NCBI RefSeq assembly: GCF_002876705.1
Contig: NZ_MDAG01000007.1
Coordinates: 248,001 to 312,000 of the forward strand
Direction of reading: 5' to 3'
Source of the DNA: Enterovibrio norvegicus_B
Lineage (GTDB): Bacteria; Pseudomonadota; Gammaproteobacteria; Enterobacterales; Vibrionaceae
DNA length: 64,000 nucleotides
Below the pieces are notes generated by a model, which saw nothing but the letters and a program-made list of their open reading frames with translations, did not search any database and was not told the DNA's origin. The position numbers and the translations under genes were made by a program. Shown in pieces: positions 45,640 to 54,707 of the stretch (its first letter is position 1; every line of letters starts with the position of its first letter).

Positions 45640-45945
45640 CTATCGGATAAACCAGAAAAATATCATTGAGATAAGAACCGTGCTCAATGTGCCCAACCGC
45701 AAGAAGCCAAGCACACAAACAAAGATGCCAGCCAATAAATACGGGTTATTGATGGAAGCGAAAAAATCACCGTGGGGAAACACAAGGATAGGTACAGCAA
45801 GGGCGGTTAGCACCGCAGGCGCGCTGAATTTTAGGATCCGCTGCATGGTCGGTGTCACTTGAAAGGGGATGCTTCTTGCGAGAAAGACGTAGCGTACAGA
45901 AAACGTAATGCATGCCATGCCTAAGATCATTATCCATGTGTTCAT
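45640..45945 (-). CDS. azlD: AzlD family branched-chain amino acid transport protein
   Basis: This 101-aa protein has four predicted membrane helices and the AzlD core (MACITFSVRYVFLARSIPFQ, KFSAPAVLTALAVPILVF). AzlD is the small subunit of the LIV-E type exporter that works with AzlC. The start overlaps the azlC stop by one base (TAATG), so translation is coupled. Substrate is inferred from family; related pairs export valine or other hydrophobic amino acids. Confidence 0.88.
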   Translation of the reverse strand: MNTWIMILGMACITFSVRYVFLARSIPFQVTPTMQRILKFSAPAVLTALAVPILVFPHGDFFASINNPYLLAGIFVCVLGFLRLGTLSTVLISMIFFWFIR

Positions 45946-46718
45946 TATTCATCCTCCGTTTCACGCGATCTTTTCGTTGTTTGTTCTGCTTGTTCGATGC
46001 TTTCCGTGTTGATCTTCTTTGGCATTAGGCTCTCCGTGGTAAAACCGGCAACCATACCTAGAATAGCCGCAATGAGGAGGGCATTTTCAATGCCTATTAA
46101 GGTGAATATCACCATCATTAAGGCTGATACCAGCACGCTCACTGCAACGGGAATATCTTTGATTGTTGGGATAACAAGTGCGATGAAGGTTGCAGCGATG
46201 GCGAACTCAAGGCCGAACTCTTCGATGTTGTCGAACTGCGAGCCACCAATCACGCCAACCAAGGTAGCAAGGTTCCAACAGAGGTAGAAGAACCCCCCTG
46301 TGTACAGGGCAAAGTGAGGGCAAAACGTGCCAGTGCGTTCCGTGTGTGCAGCGCTGACAACGTACATTTCATCGGTCAGTAAAAAGCCGAGTGGTAAACG
46401 CCATCTCAGTGGTAAAGCACGTATGTGTTGACGCATGTTGACGGAGTAAAGCAGGTGGCGAGCGCTGATCACGAACGTTGAACCAAATAACGTACTAATG
46501 GGGGCGCTGGCTCCTATCATACTGGTGCCTGAAAGTTGCGCGGCACCGGCGAACACGAACAATGACATGGCTTGTGCCTGAAAAGGGGTCATTCCTGCTT
46601 GAATAGCCAGTGAGCCGCAAAGAATGCCCCAAGGCACGACGGCAAGGCTGAGTGGCAACATATCGGATATAGCGGAAAGCCATATGCGTTCGCGGGGGAG
46701 AGAAGAGTCTTGATTCAT
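45945..46718 (-). CDS. azlC: AzlC family branched-chain amino acid exporter subunit
   Basis: This 257-aa inner-membrane protein has seven or eight predicted helices and the AzlC motifs PLSLAVVPWGILCGSLAIQAG, FAGAAQLSG and FGSTFVISARHLLYSV. It also has the LTDEMYVV segment. Together with AzlD it forms an amino acid exporter. It lies 44 bases after the AraC-type gene on the same strand and overlaps azlD by one base. Regulation by that AraC protein is likely from position. Confidence 0.9.
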   Translation of the reverse strand: MNQDSSLPRERIWLSAISDMLPLSLAVVPWGILCGSLAIQAGMTPFQAQAMSLFVFAGAAQLSGTSMIGASAPISTLFGSTFVISARHLLYSVNMRQHIRALPLRWRLPLGFLLTDEMYVVSAAHTERTGTFCPHFALYTGGFFYLCWNLATLVGVIGGSQFDNIEEFGLEFAIAATFIALVIPTIKDIPVAVSVLVSALMMVIFTLIGIENALLIAAILGMVAGFTTESLMPKKINTESIEQAEQTTKRSRETEDE

Positions 46719-46762
46719 GGTTTTCGCATCTTTTACTGTTCGGGAGATAAAGTAATACCGAT

Positions 46763-47593
46763 TTATGCGGCGGGAAAATTGTACGAAATTGCGCGCTGAT
46801 ATTGCTTTGGAGTAACACCAATGGCACGTCGGAAATGTCGATGAAGGTGGCTTTGATCGTGAAACCCGCTTGCGATGGCGCTGTCTGCGAGCGACATTCC
46901 CGATTTCATCAATTGCTGAGCGTGTCTCACGCGCAGCTGAATTTGATAGGCGTGTGGTGGCAGACCGTACTTTTCTTTGAATTGCCTAACCAGATGGTAA
47001 GGGCTGACGCCGGAGAGCTCGCTTAAATCTTCCAACGCGATGGCATACGCAAAATGCTGGTGGAGGTAGTCGCGTATCGTTGAAAGTTGCTCTCCCAATT
47101 TGACCGTATTTTTCGGCGTTTGCTGACGTTTGTTATAGCGACACAGCAAAGACAGCAAAACATGGTGCGTATAGGTTTCGGTTAGCAAAGTGTCTTGATT
47201 ATCGTGAAGCAATGTAAACAGCTGAAGAAGCTGATTGGCTAACCGTTGATCGTGTTCCACTGCAAAAGGGAAATAGGGCGTGTTTGAGGTCAACCCCAAA
47301 TCTTTTGCGACGGCTTCGAATTGTGCTTCTGTTGGATACATCGCCTGATAAGACCAACCACCGTCTGTTGCTGCATGACCGTCATGGATTTGGTCTGCAT
47401 TGACCAAAATGATGCTGTTTTTAGGGGCAAGATGATAAGCGCCGTTACGCCAGAAACGTTGTGCGCCATGCTGAATAACGCCCACGGTATACCCTTCGTG
47501 AGTATGCCGCGAAAAGTTTTGTTTATCGTACGTCGCTTGCAGTATCTCCAACCCGCCAAGCAAGGGAGACGAATTGTAGTGAGCAGATTCCAT
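46763..47593 (-). CDS. AraC-family transcriptional regulator
   Basis: This 276-aa protein has an N-terminal cupin-type AraC ligand-binding domain (about 10-150; HTHEGYTVGVIQHGAQRF). The C-terminal double helix-turn-helix (about 170-270) includes LEDLSELSGVSPYHLVRQFKEKYGLPP in two parts and SAIASGFHDQSHLHRHFRR. It is the first gene of a three-gene run with azlC and azlD. The likely role is control of that exporter by an amino acid or related ligand. The ligand is not known. Confidence 0.9.
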   Translation of the reverse strand: MESAHYNSSPLLGGLEILQATYDKQNFSRHTHEGYTVGVIQHGAQRFWRNGAYHLAPKNSIILVNADQIHDGHAATDGGWSYQAMYPTEAQFEAVAKDLGLTSNTPYFPFAVEHDQRLANQLLQLFTLLHDNQDTLLTETYTHHVLLSLLCRYNKRQQTPKNTVKLGEQLSTIRDYLHQHFAYAIALEDLSELSGVSPYHLVRQFKEKYGLPPHAYQIQLRVRHAQQLMKSGMSLADSAIASGFHDQSHLHRHFRRAIGVTPKQYQRAISYNFPAA

Positions 47594-47771
47594 TGCACAC
47601 CTTTATGACTGTCGTATTGCTCAGTGTAAACAAGTTAGCAATAAATGTTTTGTACATTCTTGCGGTTTTTCGCGCCAATTTTTCGCATTTCGGTGATGTA
47701 CAGGGGAGCAATCTGGATAGCCAGAGAAGAAGAGGAAGAAAGGACAAAGAAAAAAGAAAAGCCTAAAACGT

Positions 47772-47799
47772 AAAAAAGGACGCCATAAGGCATCCTTTT
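47772..47799 (-). terminator. Rho-independent terminator of the cold-shock gene
   Basis: AAAGGACGCC-ATAA-GGCATCCTTT forms a stem with one mismatch; the minus strand continues with T residues. It lies 23 bases after the cold-shock stop codon. Confidence 0.82.
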
Positions 47800-47821
47800 A
47801 AATTCTCTGCGTGAAGAAAAA

Positions 47822-48028
47822 TTATACTTTTTCTACGTTTGCAGCTTGTGGGCCTTTTTGGCCTTGTTCGATTTCAAATGCTACTTGTTGGCCTTCAGCC
47901 AGAGTTTTGAAACCATCGCCAGTGATAGCGCGGAAGTGAACGAAAACGTCTGGTCCATTTTCTTGTTGAATGAAACCGAAACCTTTTTCTTCGTTAAACC
48001 ACTTCACGGTACCTGTAGATTTAGACAT
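47822..48028 (-). CDS. Cold-shock domain protein, CspA family
   Basis: This 68-aa protein is a single cold-shock OB fold with both RNA-binding motifs intact: RNP1 KGFGFIQ and RNP2 VFVHF. It starts MSKSTGTVKWFNEEKGFG, ends AANVEKV, and has AGGAGA before the ATG. It would act as an RNA chaperone. The upstream region is long (to 48606) and could hold the long leader usual for temperature-controlled csp genes. Whether it is cold-induced cannot be told from sequence. Confidence 0.93.
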   Translation of the reverse strand: MSKSTGTVKWFNEEKGFGFIQQENGPDVFVHFRAITGDGFKTLAEGQQVAFEIEQGQKGPQAANVEKV

Positions 48029-48231
48029 GTTGTCTCCTGAATATATTTCTACTTACTGATTTTTGCGCTTGCGCATGTAGCCTATTAATGAATCACTTAT
48101 GGTGTCAAATGTTGCGAATATCTTCAGGACTTCAGGACAACTTACTTTTGCGAAGGTAGGGTGTAACGAAGTGTGTATTCAATTGCAGCATAATGAGCTC
48201 TATTAACCAGGCCGAACGATGTTAGCACAGC

Positions 48232-48260
48232 AAATCTACATGTATATAACACGTAGATTT
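48232..48260. promoter_or_regulatory. Inverted repeat between the cold-shock and fructokinase genes
   Basis: AAATCTACAT and ACGTAGATTT form a 10-bp inverted repeat with one mismatch and nine bases between. The half-site AAATCTAC recurs at 48434-48441. The spacing is like a dimer operator. No matching regulator is known to me. The rest of 48029-48606 holds no gene and must include both divergent promoters. Confidence 0.35.
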
Positions 48261-48606
48261 CACTGCGCAATCTTGTGCGAATTGTCACTTCATGCTGTGA
48301 AATACACCGCAATCAATGACAAATTAGTGCACGCTTTAAAAATAGACTTATTTTAGGGAAAAGAAAGTGAGACATATCTCGGTTTTTAAATGGAAAGCTA
48401 CATTTATTTTAGGAATCAGGAATTTAACAGGACAAATCTACAATTAAGTTTCATATAACTGTCATCTTTCTGATAATTGAGGCGTCCTTACAGAACAAAA
48501 AACCATCTTTTTAGTTAGGGTCTCATTGCTAAAGCGTATCTCCCGATATGCTTAGTTTTAGGATGAAGTATTGAACATGCTCGCGGGTCGAGAGACGGAG
48601 GAACTG

Positions 48607-49506
48607 GTGAAAATAGGGATCGATTTAGGCGGAACGAAAATTGAAGCGGTTGTGCTCACCGATCAAGGTGAACAGGTCTTCCAACAGCGTGTACCTACGC
48701 CACAACATGACTATCAAGCCACACTTTTAGCCATTAAAGGGCTCGTTGACGATGCAGAAAAAGCGGTCGGGGAAACGTGCACTGTTGGTATGGGCATTCC
48801 CGGTACGCTCTCACCTGTGACGGGTATGGTAAAAAATGCCAATTCAGTGTGGCTGAATGGCCAGCCTCTTGATCAAGACCTAAAAGCACTGATGGGGCGT
48901 GAAGTGCGCATTGCGAATGATGCAAACTGTCTGGCGGTTTCTGAAGCCGTCGATGGCGCAGGTGCAGGAAAAGGCATGGTTTATGGCGTGATCATTGGCA
49001 CAGGCTGTGGCGGTGGTTTGGCGCTAAACGGCAAAGTGCACGTGGGTGGAAACGGTGTTGCAGGTGAATGGGGACACAATCCATTGCCTTGGCAAAACGA
49101 TGTTGATCGCCACCACGCTGAACACATCGAATGTTATTGCGGCAAACCGGGTTGTATTGAAACCTTTCTTTCAGGCACGGGTTTTTGGAAAGATTTTGCG
49201 CTGACGACTGGCCAAAGCCTTAAAGGTGCTGAAATTGTCGAACTCGCCAAACAAGGCGATGCGGAAGCGGAAGCGTGTTTGGTGCGTTATGAGCAGCGTC
49301 TTGCGAAAGCACTAGGCACCATGGTGAACATGCTTGACCCTGATGTGATTGTGTTGGGCGGCGGCATGTCGAACGTTGAGCGTCTTTACACCAATGTTCC
49401 ACCGCTCATGGCGCAATGGGTGCTGGGCGGCGAATGTGCGACACCGCTTGTAAAAGCAAAATATGGTGATTCAAGCGGCGTTCGCGGCGCAGCGTGGCTT
49501 TGGTAA
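48607..49506 (+). CDS. mak: Fructokinase/mannokinase, ROK family
   Basis: The start is GTG 48607 with GGAGG a few bases upstream, giving VKIGIDLGGTK as in E. coli Mak; a TTG at 48571 is in frame but adds residues absent from the family. The product is 299 aa. The ATP site is GIDLGGTK, the catalytic Asp lies in IANDANC, and the ROK zinc motif is CYCGKPGCIETF. It would phosphorylate fructose, and some mannose, at C6 with ATP. The sequence is close to E. coli Mak along its whole length. It is transcribed alone, with a terminator after it. Confidence 0.93.
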   Translation: MKIGIDLGGTKIEAVVLTDQGEQVFQQRVPTPQHDYQATLLAIKGLVDDAEKAVGETCTVGMGIPGTLSPVTGMVKNANSVWLNGQPLDQDLKALMGREVRIANDANCLAVSEAVDGAGAGKGMVYGVIIGTGCGGGLALNGKVHVGGNGVAGEWGHNPLPWQNDVDRHHAEHIECYCGKPGCIETFLSGTGFWKDFALTTGQSLKGAEIVELAKQGDAEAEACLVRYEQRLAKALGTMVNMLDPDVIVLGGGMSNVERLYTNVPPLMAQWVLGGECATPLVKAKYGDSSGVRGAAWLW

Positions 49507-49547
49507 GCGAAAGAACGTCACTTGAATAACTAAAATGTGTGTTTTGT

Positions 49548-49579
49548 AAAAAGCGTGGTGCAAATGCCCACGCTTTTTT
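49548..49579 (+). terminator. Rho-independent terminator of mak
   Basis: AAAAAGCGTGG and CCACGCTTTTT form a perfect 11-bp stem with a nine-base loop, then T. It lies between mak and the next start codon. Confidence 0.88.
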
Positions 49580-49614
49580 GTATACCGTACTTTTTAATGG
49601 CGCGAGAATCGCTT

Positions 49615-50148
49615 ATGTCTAACATCGTTTATATCGCAACGAGCCTTGATGGCTTTATTGCTGACAAAAACAACCGCATTGACTGGCTGCATGACATTCC
49701 CAACCCAGAAGGTTCTGATTTGGGCTTTAGCGCATTTATGGACCGCATTGATGCCATTGTCATGGGGCGAAACACCGTTGAGATGGTATTGAGCTTCGGC
49801 TGCGATTGGCCATATACCAAACCTGTTTTCATGTTGTCGAACACCTTGACGTCTGTGCCTGCGGGTTATGAAGACAAGATATTCTTGGTAAACGGTGACC
49901 TAAAGGATGTTGTCCGTGCGCTGAATGAACAAGGCTATGCCAATCTGTACATTGACGGTGGTGTCACGGTGCAGGGCTTTTTAAAGCAAGATTTGATTGA
50001 TGAACTCATCATCACGACGATCCCTGTTTTGTTGGGCGGCGGAATTCCTCTGTTTGGTGACTTAGCTGAGCCGCTGAAATTCAAGCATATCAATGCAGCG
50101 CCTTTACTGAATTGTTTGGTTAAAAATACCTTTGTGCGTGAGAGATAA
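49615..50148 (+). CDS. RibD C-terminal / dihydrofolate reductase-like protein
   Basis: The start is ATG 49615 (MSNIVYIATSLDGFIA), after the mak terminator; the frame is open upstream only through that hairpin. The 177-aa product has the DHFR/RibD reductase fold: YIATSLDGFIADKN at the first strand, VMGRNTVEMV for NADPH binding, and LYIDGGVTVQGFLKQDLIDEL near the end. Relatives include YyaP/YwjB-type reductases of unknown substrate. It is single, followed by a weaker terminator. Confidence 0.88.
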   Translation: MSNIVYIATSLDGFIADKNNRIDWLHDIPNPEGSDLGFSAFMDRIDAIVMGRNTVEMVLSFGCDWPYTKPVFMLSNTLTSVPAGYEDKIFLVNGDLKDVVRALNEQGYANLYIDGGVTVQGFLKQDLIDELIITTIPVLLGGGIPLFGDLAEPLKFKHINAAPLLNCLVKNTFVRER

Positions 50149-50187
50149 GGGCATAAGAAATATTTTGCACTGACAACATGCCTTCTA

Positions 50188-50218
50188 CTAAGCAGGACGT
50201 CCGGTTCTGCTTGGTTTT
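50188..50218 (+). terminator. Probable terminator of the reductase gene
   Basis: CTAAGCAGGAC and GTTCTGCTTGG pair over 11 bp with two wobble or mismatched positions, followed by TTTTCC. It lies 40 bases after the stop. Confidence 0.6.
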
Positions 50219-50417
50219 CCCTCCTTCTCGTCTCTCTTTTTGTTCCCTATCATGTTCTTTTTTGGCACTTTCGCCGTTGGAATCTCGCTTCCTAAACACG
50301 CTAAGGTGACCTCTTCGTTATTTTTGTTGATTACCCCTAAAATCTTAATCTGCAAGTAAAAAGACATGATGATTTTCGGTATGCTGGTGTTAAATTCTCT
50401 GGCTAGGAAATTTAAAA

Positions 50418-51365
50418 ATGGAAATTTTAGCGCTCCTCCCCACGATCCTCAGTACTTGGGTCGTTCTTGCGGTTTTGATCGTCATCGTATTGCGCGGTGC
50501 CGTGAAATTCGTGCCTCAAAATACCTCGTACATTGTTGAGCGATTCGGCAAATACAATAAAACCATGGAAGCGGGTCTGAATATCCTGATTCCGTTTATC
50601 GACCGTGTTGCGTACGTACGTACATTGAAAGAGCAAGCGTTTGATGTGCCGAGCCAATCCGCGATCACCCGCGACAATATCTCCTTGGTGGTTGACGGTG
50701 TGCTTTACCTGAAAGTGCTGGATCCGGTGAAGGCGTGTTATGGGGTTGATGATTACATCTTCTCAGTGACGCAACTTGCGCAAACCTCGATGCGTTCAGA
50801 AATTGGCCGTATGGAGCTAGATAAGACGTTTGAAGAGCGTGAAAATCTGAACACGGCCATTGTCAGTGCCATCAACGAAGCTGCTGTGCCTTGGGGTGTT
50901 CAAGTATTGCGTTATGAGATCAAAGACATCGATCCACCGCGCTCAGTATTGGACGCGATGGAACGTCAAATGAAGGCAGAACGTGAAAAACGTGCTGTAA
51001 TTCTAGAGTCTGAAGGTGCGCGTCAATCTGAAATCAACGTGGCTGAAGGTCACAAACAAGCGCGCGTACTGGCAGCAGAAGCGGAAAAGTCTGAGCAAAT
51101 CCTAAAAGCAGAAGGTGAAGCGCAGGCGATTCTTGCGGTTGCACAAGCACAAGCCGAAGCACTGGAAGTGGTGGGTCGCACAGCGGCAACGCCTGAAGGT
51201 CAAAAAGCGATCCAGCTTGATCTGGCCGATAAAGCCATTGAAGCGAAAAAAGCCATCGCGAAAGAATCTTCTGTGGTGCTTCTCCCTGATAGCTCAACGG
51301 GCGCAGCAGCCCTTGTTGCTGAATCCATGAGCATTATTAACACCTTGAATGCAGGTAGGTCTTAA
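50418..51365 (+). CDS. qmcA: SPFH/band 7 (stomatin-like) protein QmcA
   Basis: This 315-aa protein has an N-terminal membrane helix (about 9-28) and an SPFH domain (about 30-190; VPQNTSYIVERFGKYNKTMEAG, EIGRMELDKTFEERENLN). A long charged coiled coil (about 190-260; Ala/Glu repeats) follows. QmcA-type proteins form membrane microdomain cages and modulate the FtsH protease. The stop overlaps the start of an NfeD gene by one base, the normal partner arrangement. It is close in length to E. coli QmcA. Confidence 0.92.
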   Translation: MEILALLPTILSTWVVLAVLIVIVLRGAVKFVPQNTSYIVERFGKYNKTMEAGLNILIPFIDRVAYVRTLKEQAFDVPSQSAITRDNISLVVDGVLYLKVLDPVKACYGVDDYIFSVTQLAQTSMRSEIGRMELDKTFEERENLNTAIVSAINEAAVPWGVQVLRYEIKDIDPPRSVLDAMERQMKAEREKRAVILESEGARQSEINVAEGHKQARVLAAEAEKSEQILKAEGEAQAILAVAQAQAEALEVVGRTAATPEGQKAIQLDLADKAIEAKKAIAKESSVVLLPDSSTGAAALVAESMSIINTLNAGRS

Positions 51366-51847
51366 TGGATGTAGTCAGTTATCTTCAAGATAATTTGGCG
51401 GAAGTCACCATCATCATTGGACTCATTTTTCTGATCGTAGAAATATGGGTGTTGGGATTATCCACCATTGTTCTGCTAGCGCTAGGCCTCTCGACCATCA
51501 CCACGGGTGTGCTGGTTTGGGTGGGCATTTTACCTGCGACGATCGTGGGTGTTATCTCGGGCTCAGGCATTGGTGCAGGGGTGCTGACCGCTGCTCTTTG
51601 GGGGCCGATGAAACGCATGCAGAAAGGCGAAAGCCGTGAATTTAACATTCACAGCGATCTCATTGGTCTGGTCTTTGAGCTTGAAACTCCGATGGATGCA
51701 AACACACCAGCAACGGTGAAGTATTCTGGAGTGAGCTGGAAATTAGTTCTGGGTCCGGCTTTCAAAGACGCGCAGCTCGAAGCAGGTGATTCTGTAAAGG
51801 TGATTGCCGTTGATGTCGGTAAGTTTACGGTCGAGCCTGCCAACTGA
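51365..51847 (+). CDS. NfeD family membrane protein
   Basis: This 160-aa protein has about three membrane helices (about 14-75) and a C-terminal OB-fold domain (about 95-155; FELETPMDANTPATVKYSGVSW, AGDSVKVIAVDVGKFTVEP). It corresponds to YbbJ of E. coli, encoded with QmcA and likely part of the same complex. The ATG overlaps the qmcA stop (TAATG). A strong terminator follows. Confidence 0.92.
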   Translation: MDVVSYLQDNLAEVTIIIGLIFLIVEIWVLGLSTIVLLALGLSTITTGVLVWVGILPATIVGVISGSGIGAGVLTAALWGPMKRMQKGESREFNIHSDLIGLVFELETPMDANTPATVKYSGVSWKLVLGPAFKDAQLEAGDSVKVIAVDVGKFTVEPAN

Positions 51848-51886
51848 AGATGTAGCTGCGGCTAAACCGTTAATGCCACTTACTTT

Positions 51887-51917
51887 AAAGCCTCCCAACA
51901 CATTGGGGGGCTTTTTT
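51887..51917 (+). terminator. Rho-independent terminator of qmcA-nfeD
   Basis: AAAGCCTCCCAA-CACA-TTGGGGGGCTTT forms a 12-bp stem with one wobble, followed by TTT. It lies 40 bases after the nfeD stop. Confidence 0.88.
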
Positions 51918-51936
51918 GTGTCAAAAATAGAGTAAC

Positions 51937-52030
51937 TATACCCAAGCGACCTGAAGATGCTCGTATTCAGAGGCTATCAATGCGCCAGTCAAACTCGCTG
52001 AATCCTGCATCTTCAGGTTATTTGGCTATA
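51937..52030. repeat. 94-bp palindromic element (MITE/REP-like)
   Basis: The ends are 24-base inverted repeats: TATACCCAAGCGACCTGAAG on the left continues with ATGC. The right end is its complement with four differences (GCATCTTCAGG...TATA). The terminal TATA on both sides and the intergenic position between convergent genes suit a small mobile or REP-like element. I recall similar ends from Vibrio genomes, but no second copy is in this window. Confidence 0.65.
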
Positions 52031-52045
52031 AAAATGCTGTGTGTT

Positions 52046-54694
52046 TTATGACTGCGCGTTATTAGCGAGAAACGCTTGTCGTGCTCTGCAAGCTTTTATC
52101 AGCGCTTCGGTCAGATCCTCTCTCACAATGGGCTTGGTGAGGTAACTGTCCATGCCTGCTTCTATCGCACGATTGAAATCTTGGCGGCCAGCGTGAGCGG
52201 AAAGGCCGACAATGCTGGCGGGTGGAATCTGATGCTCATGTTCATAACGTCGTAATTGTTGGGTGAGTTCATAGCCGTCGCGATCTGGCATGGAAACATC
52301 TGTCAGCAGAATATCGAAGGGGCGATGTTTGTATTGCTCAAAGGCTTGCTGCGCATTAGACAAAAACTGAATATTGGGTTCAAGCTCAGAGAGATAAACC
52401 CGAATAACTTCACGGTTGTAAGAAATGTCATCCACCACCACGATGGACATTTTCTTGATTTTATCAGGGAATCGCGGACGGTAACTGTCTGATGACGGCT
52501 CCAGCATCGGCAACGGTTTTTGGTTTAAGGCGTGCAGCACTTCTCGCAGCAACACGTGCATACGAATAGGTTTTGATATCAGAGTAATGCCTGCATCTTC
52601 AATATGTGGTGTTCTGTCTTCAATATGAGGTGTCACACCGATCACCGGGCAGGTAATGGAAGGCGGCAAACTCACATTGTTTGAGAGCAACACGATGGCG
52701 ACGTCATAACGCGTTTGCCCTTTGGATACACTTTCTGGGTTGTTCAAGTATTGGATGTTGGCACACCAATGTGCGAAATATCGGTTGAAAATGGCGCGGT
52801 GCAAAGGGTCTGCATTGATAATGGCGATATTTTTACCATCAAGGGCAAATTTGGTGGAGCGGTTCTCGCCGAGCAAAGGAAGACGGATGGTAAACCAGAA
52901 TTGGCTACCATGATTTTCTTTCGATTCAATGTGTAGCGTGCCGTTGAACAGCGTTAACAAGCGCTGTGTGATCGCAAGCCCGAGCCCTGTGCCTTCATAC
53001 CTGCGAGATGTTGTTCCATCTACCTGTTGGAAGGCGTTGGTAATGTTGTTGATTTTTGACTCTGGAATGCCAATGCCTGAGTCTTCAATGCAAAACGTAT
53101 AATCGACGCGGTTCTTGGCCAGGTCTTCGGAGCCAGTAACGATGAGCTTAATGTATCCGTGTTCGGTAAATTTCACAGCATTCACGAGCAGGTTGTTGAG
53201 TATTTGCCTTAACCGAAATCCGTCGCCATAAGCTTCCGTTTTCAACGCGGGGTCTATATCAATAGCCAGCATGAGATCTTTCTTCGCCGCATCAATGGAA
53301 ATCATGGTCATGGTTTCTTCTACCACTTTTCTCAAGCAGAAATACTCTTCTTGGAGCGACAGTTTCTGTGCTTCTAGTTTTGAAAAATCGAGGATGTCGT
53401 TGAGCAGGTAGAGAAGATCTCTGGCAGAGGAGTTGATGATATCGGTGAAACCCTGTTGTTCACGGTTAAGCGGTGTTTCTTGCAGCATGTCAGACATGCC
53501 GATAATGCCGTTCATCGGTGTTCGAATTTCATGGCTCATATTAGCGAGAAATTCGGATTTTGCTTTGGTGGCGGATTCTGCTCGGGTTACCGCCTCTTTG
53601 AGCTTGGTTTCAAACTCGTGGTTGTCGGTAACGTCTCGCACGATAAAGGCGAGCCTTTCCACGGTACCTGAATAATTCTTTATCGGAAAAACCGTAATTT
53701 CCGTCCAAAATGCCACGTTTTCGTGATTCAGACACTGCGCTTTTACCATGGCAATGCTGGCGTTCTCAATCGCGTCTGAAATGCAATGTGCGGGGGAGGT
53801 ATCCATGCTTTGCCTGAAGAGTAATGGCATGATCCTTTTGTCTAAAATGCCTTCTTCTTTGTACCCAAATATCTCGCTGAATGCATGGTTTACGCGCTGA
53901 ATTTTGCCTTCTTTATTGGTGACTAAAATGGCCTCATGACTTTGCTCTACAATTTCCGCCAGCATCATGTTTTGGTCTGCCAGCACCTTGTAGCGATTTT
54001 TCTCATGAGAAATCTCGGTATAGGAGTGGTCAAGTGCTATCGACATGTCATTGAACGCACGCGTTACCTGCGCCACTTCGTCGTTACCTTTTACTGGAAC
54101 AGTATCGCCAGGCCCATTTTCTGAAATGCGTTTTGCGCCAGTTTGCAGTTTCAAGAGTTGCTTGGTGAGAAGCGAACCAAAGGCCAATGAAAAAAGTGCT
54201 ACCAACACAATTTCGAGCGCGGCAATCGCGACTGCGTATTTTTGAGCGTTGTAAAGCAGTGCATTGAAGGAAGATACATTCAAACCGAACTCAATTTCTC
54301 CCACCTTCCATTCGTCTATCACAACATCCGTGCGGATATCGTAAATGTCATCCTCGGATTCAGAAGGGCGTTGGTCATAGTTTGGTGTGTGCTTATCGTC
54401 TGGCAGGGATGACGCGCCGGCAAGGAGTCTGCCTTCGTCATTTTTCACGTTGATATAAACAATGTTTTTGTTGGCGATGGCGTCTTGCGTGAATGCGTTC
54501 AGATTAGCGAGATCAGTCGATATGATGGCATCGCGAGTAGCAATAGCAAATGTGCTGGAAAGCAACTCGCCATCTAATTCAATTTGTTGCTCGTTTGAAC
54601 CCCGTAACCAATTCAAACCCGAAAAAACCAGTATTGCGAGCAATACCAGTTCGATCAGGGCGATACCTATGATGGTTTTTAAGCGAAACGACAT
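52046..54694 (-). CDS. Hybrid sensor histidine kinase (HAMP, PAS, two receivers)
   Basis: This 882-aa inner-membrane kinase has helices at about 10-30 and 152-175 around a short periplasmic domain. A HAMP domain (about 175-230), PAS (about 245-370), HisKA with NMSHEIRTPMNGIIGM (about 392-407) and HATPase_c with YEGTGLGLAITQRL follow. A degenerate first receiver (about 625-735) lacks a recognisable phospho-acceptor Asp. The second (about 750-870) is canonical: VVVDDISYNRE, LLTDVSMPDRDGYE, TKPI. There is no HPt. It is encoded 13 bases after a PhnD-like binding protein, which may present the ligand to its periplasmic domain. Confidence 0.93.
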   Translation of the reverse strand: MSFRLKTIIGIALIELVLLAILVFSGLNWLRGSNEQQIELDGELLSSTFAIATRDAIISTDLANLNAFTQDAIANKNIVYINVKNDEGRLLAGASSLPDDKHTPNYDQRPSESEDDIYDIRTDVVIDEWKVGEIEFGLNVSSFNALLYNAQKYAVAIAALEIVLVALFSLAFGSLLTKQLLKLQTGAKRISENGPGDTVPVKGNDEVAQVTRAFNDMSIALDHSYTEISHEKNRYKVLADQNMMLAEIVEQSHEAILVTNKEGKIQRVNHAFSEIFGYKEEGILDKRIMPLLFRQSMDTSPAHCISDAIENASIAMVKAQCLNHENVAFWTEITVFPIKNYSGTVERLAFIVRDVTDNHEFETKLKEAVTRAESATKAKSEFLANMSHEIRTPMNGIIGMSDMLQETPLNREQQGFTDIINSSARDLLYLLNDILDFSKLEAQKLSLQEEYFCLRKVVEETMTMISIDAAKKDLMLAIDIDPALKTEAYGDGFRLRQILNNLLVNAVKFTEHGYIKLIVTGSEDLAKNRVDYTFCIEDSGIGIPESKINNITNAFQQVDGTTSRRYEGTGLGLAITQRLLTLFNGTLHIESKENHGSQFWFTIRLPLLGENRSTKFALDGKNIAIINADPLHRAIFNRYFAHWCANIQYLNNPESVSKGQTRYDVAIVLLSNNVSLPPSITCPVIGVTPHIEDRTPHIEDAGITLISKPIRMHVLLREVLHALNQKPLPMLEPSSDSYRPRFPDKIKKMSIVVVDDISYNREVIRVYLSELEPNIQFLSNAQQAFEQYKHRPFDILLTDVSMPDRDGYELTQQLRRYEHEHQIPPASIVGLSAHAGRQDFNRAIEAGMDSYLTKPIVREDLTEALIKACRARQAFLANNAQS
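52596..52637. repeat. 21-bp tandem duplication inside the hybrid kinase
   Basis: TCTTCAATATGTGGTGTTCTG is followed by a near copy. On the minus strand it encodes TPHIEDR-TPHIEDA in the degenerate receiver. It keeps the frame. Confidence 0.75.
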
Positions 54695-54707
54695 ACGTAT
54701 CGTCGCG

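Noticed and set aside
48270..48290. CRP-like site TGTGC-N6-TCACT upstream of mak
   Set aside because: Two mismatches in the core and no flanking symmetry; too weak to call.
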